Origin: DATFQI01 sp035264365
GTDB lineage: Bacteria; Actinomycetota; Thermoleophilia; Solirubrobacterales; Solirubrobacteraceae
Length of the DNA: 9,005 bases
NCBI GenBank assembly: GCA_035264365.1
Contig: DATFQI010000234.1
Span: 1 to 9,005, forward strand
Direction: 5' to 3'
The position numbers and the translations under genes were made by a program. The notes under the pieces were generated by a model. The model saw only the letters and a list, made by a program, of their open reading frames with translations. It did no database searches and was not told the origin of the DNA. Below are positions 6,015 to 9,005 of the stretch, in pieces. The stretch's first letter is position 1, and every line of letters starts with the position of its first letter.

Positions 6015-6889
6015 GCGAGCTGGGCGTTCGCCTCGGCCGCGCGCATCGGCGGCGGCACGATCAGCGCGGCGACGATCACGAGCACGAAGGCGAGCATCTG
6101 CAGCGCGATGCCGACGGCGTCGCCGGGCATCGGATCGCCGAAGACGACGATGCCGCCCATGATCGTCGACACGTTGGCGGCGGTCGACGTCGAGGCGATG
6201 ACCGGCACGGCCTCGCCGTCCTGCAGGCCGCGGGCGGAGGCGTAGAAGGCCACCACCGAGGCGATGATCGTGACCGGCAGCCAGGGCGAGAGCACGACGG
6301 CCATGATGCCGTCGCCGCCGAGGCCGGTGAGGGCCTTGATCGCGACGTCGGAGACGCCGAACAGCACGCCGGCCGCCGCGCCGAGCATCACACCGTGGTG
6401 ATGGTCGGGGGCGCCGATCCGCGGCCCCGTGATCAGCAGCGCGCCGATCACGAGCATGCCGGCCTCGAAGGAGATCATGCCGGCGAGCGAGAAGCTCGAG
6501 TGCGAGCCCGAATGGGCCGGGAGGGTGACGACCAGCAGCACCAGGCCGGCGGCGGTCATGCCGACGCCGATCCACTGGCGGCGACCGACCTCGAAGCCGA
6601 ACAGCCGCTCGGCCATCACGGCCAGGACCACGACGCCGGTGGAGAGCACGGCCTGCACGACGGAGATCGGGGCCAGCGCCATCGCGGCCACGTGCAGCAG
6701 CCAGGCGCCGAGCGCCACGGCCATGCCGATCGCGAACCAGCGGGAGGAGAACAGCGACTTGACCGTCTTCAGCGGCCGGCGGATGTCGACCTTGGGGGCC
6801 GCGCAGGCGCCCCGGTGCTTGTAGAGGAAGCCCAGCTGCGTCGCCACGGCACAGGCGAACGCCAGCAGGATCCCCAGATTGAGCGTCAC
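6011..6889 (-). CDS. DMT/EamA-type membrane transporter
   Basis: Hydrophobic protein of 292 residues with about nine or ten membrane segments (roughly 3-21, 52-72, 77-96, 106-123, 135-155, 167-185, 194-214, 226-251, 258-279). It has the internal two-fold repeat of the drug/metabolite transporter superfamily: APISVVQAVLSTGVVVLAVM (73-92) closes the first half, and AVPVIASTSTAANVSTIMGG (227-246) is its counterpart in the second. A basic loop at 32-50 and a His-rich stretch (DHHHG, 162-166) lie in loops. The substrate is not recognisable; NIPA-like magnesium transporters are a related alternative. GTG at 6889 was chosen because the first membrane helix begins just after it, with GGGGA about 10 nt upstream. 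An ATG at 6955 would add 22 non-hydrophobic residues. The stop overlaps the presumed PAP2 start. Confidence 0.82.
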   Translation of the reverse strand: MTLNLGILLAFACAVATQLGFLYKHRGACAAPKVDIRRPLKTVKSLFSSRWFAIGMAVALGAWLLHVAAMALAPISVVQAVLSTGVVVLAVMAERLFGFEVGRRQWIGVGMTAAGLVLLVVTLPAHSGSHSSFSLAGMISFEAGMLVIGALLITGPRIGAPDHHHGVMLGAAAGVLFGVSDVAIKALTGLGGDGIMAVVLSPWLPVTIIASVVAFYASARGLQDGEAVPVIASTSTAANVSTIMGGIVVFGDPMPGDAVGIALQMLAFVLVIVAALIVPPPMRAAEANAQLA

Positions 6890-7046
6890 GTTGTCAGTTC
6901 CCCAGAAAAGTTGTGCGGCATTGCGATGAGAGCGAGCCGGACACCCCATCCGCACTCACTCTCTAATAGTCGGGCTCTCGGCACCCCACCTTGAGCCCGC
7001 GCGATCAGACTAGCGTCCACTCTGCTCGATTCGCGGTCCCGCTGTA

Positions 7047-7062
7047 CTGACCTGCTGGTCAG
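7047..7062. promoter_or_regulatory. inverted repeat CTGACC-TGCT-GGTCAG
   Basis: Perfect 6-bp arms with a 4-nt centre in the 217-bp gap between the lipoprotein and transporter genes. It lies about 160 bp upstream of the transporter start and 45 bp after the lipoprotein stop. No T-run follows on the minus strand, so an operator is at least as likely as a terminator. The rest of this gap shows no gene. Confidence 0.35.
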
Positions 7063-7096
7063 GATGCCCGAAGTGGCGCGAGACTAACGCGGAAGT

Positions 7097-7110
7097 GTGA
7101 TCCCGATCAC
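7097..7110. promoter_or_regulatory. palindrome GTGATC-CC-GATCAC overlapping the lipoprotein stop codon
   Basis: Perfect 6-bp arms separated by 2 bp at the very end of the lipoprotein gene. With the 7047-7062 repeat it makes two dyads upstream of the transporter gene. Such short spacers suit a dimeric regulator better than an RNA hairpin. Function is not established. Confidence 0.3.
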
Positions 7111-7610
7111 TTGGCGCCCAGACGGTCGACGATCTTGCTCAGCGTCGCGACCAGCGGACCCATGCGATCCGGGACCGATCCGGACTCGGTCGTCACCGTG
7201 GCGCCGTCGTAGACGACGCGATAGCCGAAGGCGTCAGGCTGCGTCCGACCGGCGGTCGAGTCCTCGGGAAGGCCGGTCAGGTCGGCGCTGTCGGCATTGT
7301 CGGCGATCGTCTGGAGCTCCGCCGGCTCGAGCTTCACGGCGCGTTCACCACCCGACCTCGTGGTGAGCGACACACTTCCGTCGGGTTGCACCACGAGCTT
7401 GTCCGCGCGCCCTGCGATCCCACCCCCGCGCGTGAACGTCAGGGGGCCGGCGAGCTGCGCGCCGCCGGAGGAGCCAGGCCCGCCCGACCCCGCGGGCGAC
7501 TCGTCGTCGCCGCCACAGCCCGCGATCGCGAGCGTCATCAGTCCGGCGATCAGCACCGCGCTCCGCATCTTCGCGAACACTACGCGCGAGCTCCGAGTGC
7601 GTCTCAGCAT
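7107..7610 (-). CDS. emfourin-like lipoprotein, probable inhibitor of the adjacent M4 peptidase
   Basis: Predicted lipoprotein of 167 residues. A basic n-region (1-16) and hydrophobic stretch (17-30) lead to the lipobox IAGC with lipidated Cys32, then a Gly/Ser-rich linker to about 55. Residues 57-165 resemble emfourin, the protealysin inhibitor family: PLTFTRGGGIAGRADKLVV at 56-74, LEPAELQTIADNADSADL at 94-111, then DAFGYRVVYDGATVTTESG and a final LVATLSKIVDRL helix. Emfourin of Serratia proteamaculans is encoded next to the M4 protease protealysin and inhibits it; here the M4 gene lies directly upstream and overlaps by 7 bp (GGATGCTGA). The ATG at 7610 has an excellent GGAGGT (7617-7622) 6 nt upstream, unlike the internal ATG at 7568. 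Being a lipoprotein, it would act on the outer face of the membrane, where the peptidase domain also lies. The inhibitor role is inferred from family resemblance and context. Confidence 0.82.
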   Translation of the reverse strand: MLRRTRSSRVVFAKMRSAVLIAGLMTLAIAGCGGDDESPAGSGGPGSSGGAQLAGPLTFTRGGGIAGRADKLVVQPDGSVSLTTRSGGERAVKLEPAELQTIADNADSADLTGLPEDSTAGRTQPDAFGYRVVYDGATVTTESGSVPDRMGPLVATLSKIVDRLGAK

Positions 7611-8644
7611 CCCTCCACCTCCGGGGCGACCCAGCTGCCATCGAGGCCGACGGCCGCGAACGACTGGTCGATCTGGGCGTACTGGGAGCTGCGCTCCCCG
7701 AACAGGTCGCGCGCGACCTTCAGCGAGGCGGTGCGAAAGTCCTCGAAGCCCGAGGTCGGCTCGAGCTCCTCCGTGAGCACGCGGTACATGACCTGCTCGG
7801 CGTCCTTGCGCCCGATGTTCTGCACGATCAGGTAGTAGACGTGGTTCGGGATCCCGGAGTTCGAGTGCACGGCGCCGTGGTCGTTGAAGGGGTCGTCGTC
7901 GTTGGGTCGCGTGTCGTAGTCGTCGACGTGCGCGGGGTCGCCGAAGCGCCCGGGGTCGGCCATGTCGCGCAGCGGACCGCCCGGCAGGTCCTCGCCGATC
8001 TCCCAGTCGTCCGTGTCGACGTTGGAGGCGAAGATGTCCGAGAAGGACTCGTTCAGCGCGCCCGACTGGCACTCGTAGACGAGGTCCGCCGTGCGGTCGG
8101 TGATCGCGTGCGTCAGCTCGTGCGCGGTCACGTCGAGCGGAGCGGCGTAGCCCTCGCCGAAGACCATCTGCTCGCCGTTCCAGTACGCGTTGTTGAACTG
8201 CTCGCCGGGCTTCTCGCAGAAGTGCACGCTGGCGACCAGCTCCGCACCGCTGTCGTCGTAGGAGTCGCGCCCGAACCTGTCGCGGTAGTAGTCGTAGGTG
8301 CGTCCGAGGTTCTCCCAGGCCGCGTCGGCCTCGCTGTCGCCGGCGGGCCCGTCGTCGCCCTCGCGGACGCGATCGCCCGGCAGCGAGTTGTCGCAGTCGG
8401 CGTCATAGACCTCGCGGTCGGCCCGCCCGCTGTCCTCGTAGGGCTCGTCGGCGCCGGCGGTCGTCCCGTCGGGCTGCTCGCAGTTCGAGCCGCCCGTGAT
8501 GACGCACACCGCGCCCTCGACCGCACGGGCGATGCGCCCGTCGAGCCCGAGCGCGAAGAGCGCGATGAACACGAGCGCCAGCACGGCCAGCATCCCCCCG
8601 TAGGAGACCGCCGCCTGGCCCCGCTCCTCCCGCACCGATCGCAT
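7604..8644 (-). CDS. M4-family (thermolysin/protealysin-like) metallopeptidase with pilin-like N-terminal anchor
   Basis: Zinc metallopeptidase of 346 residues. The zinc site HELTH is at 175-179 (His175, catalytic Glu176, His179), with the third ligand Glu199 in GALNESFSD, spaced as in thermolysin. The second catalytic His is His260 (HGAVHSNSGIPNH). Upstream, FNNAYWNGEQMVFGEG (150-165) is the usual M4 substrate-cleft region. No FTP or PepSY propeptide is present; instead residues 1-45 are ERGQAAVSYGG plus a hydrophobic stretch (17-34), resembling Flp-pilin or TadE class III signals with Gly9 at the possible cleavage point. Six cysteines (47, 55, 84, 143, 192, 346) lie after the anchor and could pair outside the cell. 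The ATG at 8644 has GGGAGG 9 nt upstream; a TTG at 8680 (adding 12 residues) is the alternative. It overlaps the emfourin-like gene. Confidence 0.93.
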   Translation of the reverse strand: MRSVREERGQAAVSYGGMLAVLALVFIALFALGLDGRIARAVEGAVCVITGGSNCEQPDGTTAGADEPYEDSGRADREVYDADCDNSLPGDRVREGDDGPAGDSEADAAWENLGRTYDYYRDRFGRDSYDDSGAELVASVHFCEKPGEQFNNAYWNGEQMVFGEGYAAPLDVTAHELTHAITDRTADLVYECQSGALNESFSDIFASNVDTDDWEIGEDLPGGPLRDMADPGRFGDPAHVDDYDTRPNDDDPFNDHGAVHSNSGIPNHVYYLIVQNIGRKDAEQVMYRVLTEELEPTSGFEDFRTASLKVARDLFGERSSQYAQIDQSFAAVGLDGSWVAPEVEGC

Positions 8645-8653
8645 GCGGGACAG

Positions 8654-8673
8654 CCTCCCGGCCGCCCGGGAGG
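8654..8673 (-). promoter_or_regulatory. hairpin covering the M4 gene ribosome binding site
   Basis: CCTCCCGG at 8654-8661 and CCGGGAGG at 8666-8673 are perfect 8-bp arms with a 4-nt loop. On the minus strand the 3' arm contains GGGAGG (8654-8659), the likely Shine-Dalgarno for the ATG at 8644, so the stem would hide it. If translation starts at TTG 8680 this sequence is inside the gene. Confidence 0.5.
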
Positions 8674-8703
8674 CCCACAAGAGACCCGCGCCTCAAATGC
8701 GAA

Positions 8704-8742
8704 CGGGCCGAGGGCCCACCCGAAGGTGGGACCCTCGGCCCG
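8704..8742 (-). terminator. strong GC-rich hairpin terminator after the acidic-protein gene
   Basis: A 17-bp stem (8704-8720 with 8725-8742) has a CGAA tetraloop and one bulged A at 8731. It begins 15 bp after the stop codon at 8757 on the minus strand and is followed by TTCGCATTTG, a weak T-rich run. This fits a rho-independent terminator for the gene to the right, and separates it from the M4 gene. Confidence 0.85.
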
Positions 8743-8756
8743 GACGGCCCAGGTGT

Positions 8757-9005
8757 CTAGCTCTTGTCGTCGTCGGAGGACCCGGAGTCGCCCAGGTCCC
8801 CGCCGATGTCGTCGAAGCCGCCGCCGGTGGTGCCGAAGCCGGCGTTGATCTCGTCCAGCTCGGCCGTGTCGAACGCGGGGCCGAAGCCCTGCAGGCCCTC
8901 GCCGTCGTCGAGGCCCAGCTCGGCGGCGAGGTCGTCGCCCTCCAGCAGCCCGACGTCGTCGATGCCGCGGGGGAGCGGCTCGGCCGGCTCGATCTCGATC
9001 GTGCG
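8757..9005 (-). CDS. unidentified protein with acidic, Gly-rich C-terminus (5' part outside window)
   Basis: An open frame enters from the right edge and ends with TAG at 8757-8759, giving the last 82 residues. The stretch is very acidic and Gly/Leu-rich: EIEPAEPLPRGIDDVGLLEG, then DDLAAELGLDD and FDTAELDEINAGFG, ending GDSGSSDDDKS. No domain is recognised. The frame stays open over its entire length, the coding bias is consistent (third positions nearly all G or C), and a strong terminator follows 15 bp later, so it is probably a real gene. A disordered or exported tail is possible. Function unknown. Confidence 0.7.
   Translation of the reverse strand, partial: RTIEIEPAEPLPRGIDDVGLLEGDDLAAELGLDDGEGLQGFGPAFDTAELDEINAGFGTTGGGFDDIGGDLGDSGSSDDDKS

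Noticed and set aside
5514..6245. Rightward open frame of 243 codons opposite the PAP2 and transporter genes
   Set aside because: Charged, repetitive antisense translation with no motif, while the opposite strand encodes coherent membrane proteins.
7841..8848. Rightward open frame of 335 codons across the peptidase gene
   Set aside because: Val/Arg-rich antisense shadow of the M4 peptidase, whose catalytic motifs are clear; it also crosses the terminator hairpin.

Overview
This window comes from a very GC-rich bacterium. The S12 sequence is actinobacterial in character, and the mix of genes (an AbiEi-like/DUF559 protein, a PucR regulator, an emfourin-like protein, an M4 peptidase) would fit a deep-branching soil actinomycete such as the Thermoleophilia/Solirubrobacterales. 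That placement is an inference from protein character and base composition, not a search result. Coding is dense, and no tRNA, rRNA, CRISPR array or complete mobile element is visible.

Left part (1-2570). rpsL (ribosomal protein S12) runs leftward off the start of a str-type operon, and the start codon of the next gene (probably rpsG) is just visible at the edge. Facing it is a rightward gene for an AbiEi-like winged helix fused to a DUF559 nuclease-like domain. Between the two lie four copies of a 16-bp element arranged symmetrically around position 602. The last two copies bracket the ribosome binding site and GTG start of the nuclease-like gene. This is the most striking non-coding structure in the window. 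The nuclease-like gene overlaps the 3' end of ald (alanine dehydrogenase), which is read leftward.

Middle (2568-5454). A PucR-family regulator lies 25 bp upstream of ald on the same strand, a pairing like the AdeR-ald pair of Bacillus that suggests alanine-responsive control. Divergent from it is a short rightward operon: an alpha/beta hydrolase overlapping by 14 bp a small HAD-fold protein.

Right part (5424-9005), all leftward. From right to left: the acidic C-terminus of an unidentified protein, a very strong hairpin terminator, a membrane-anchored M4 (thermolysin/protealysin-like) metallopeptidase with a Flp-pilin/TadE-like N-terminus, an overlapping emfourin-like lipoprotein that is probably the inhibitor of that peptidase, a multi-spanning DMT/EamA-type transporter, and a PAP2-family membrane phosphatase whose reading frame overlaps the transporter stop and has no ordinary start codon. 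The peptidase and lipoprotein look like a protease-inhibitor module working outside the membrane.
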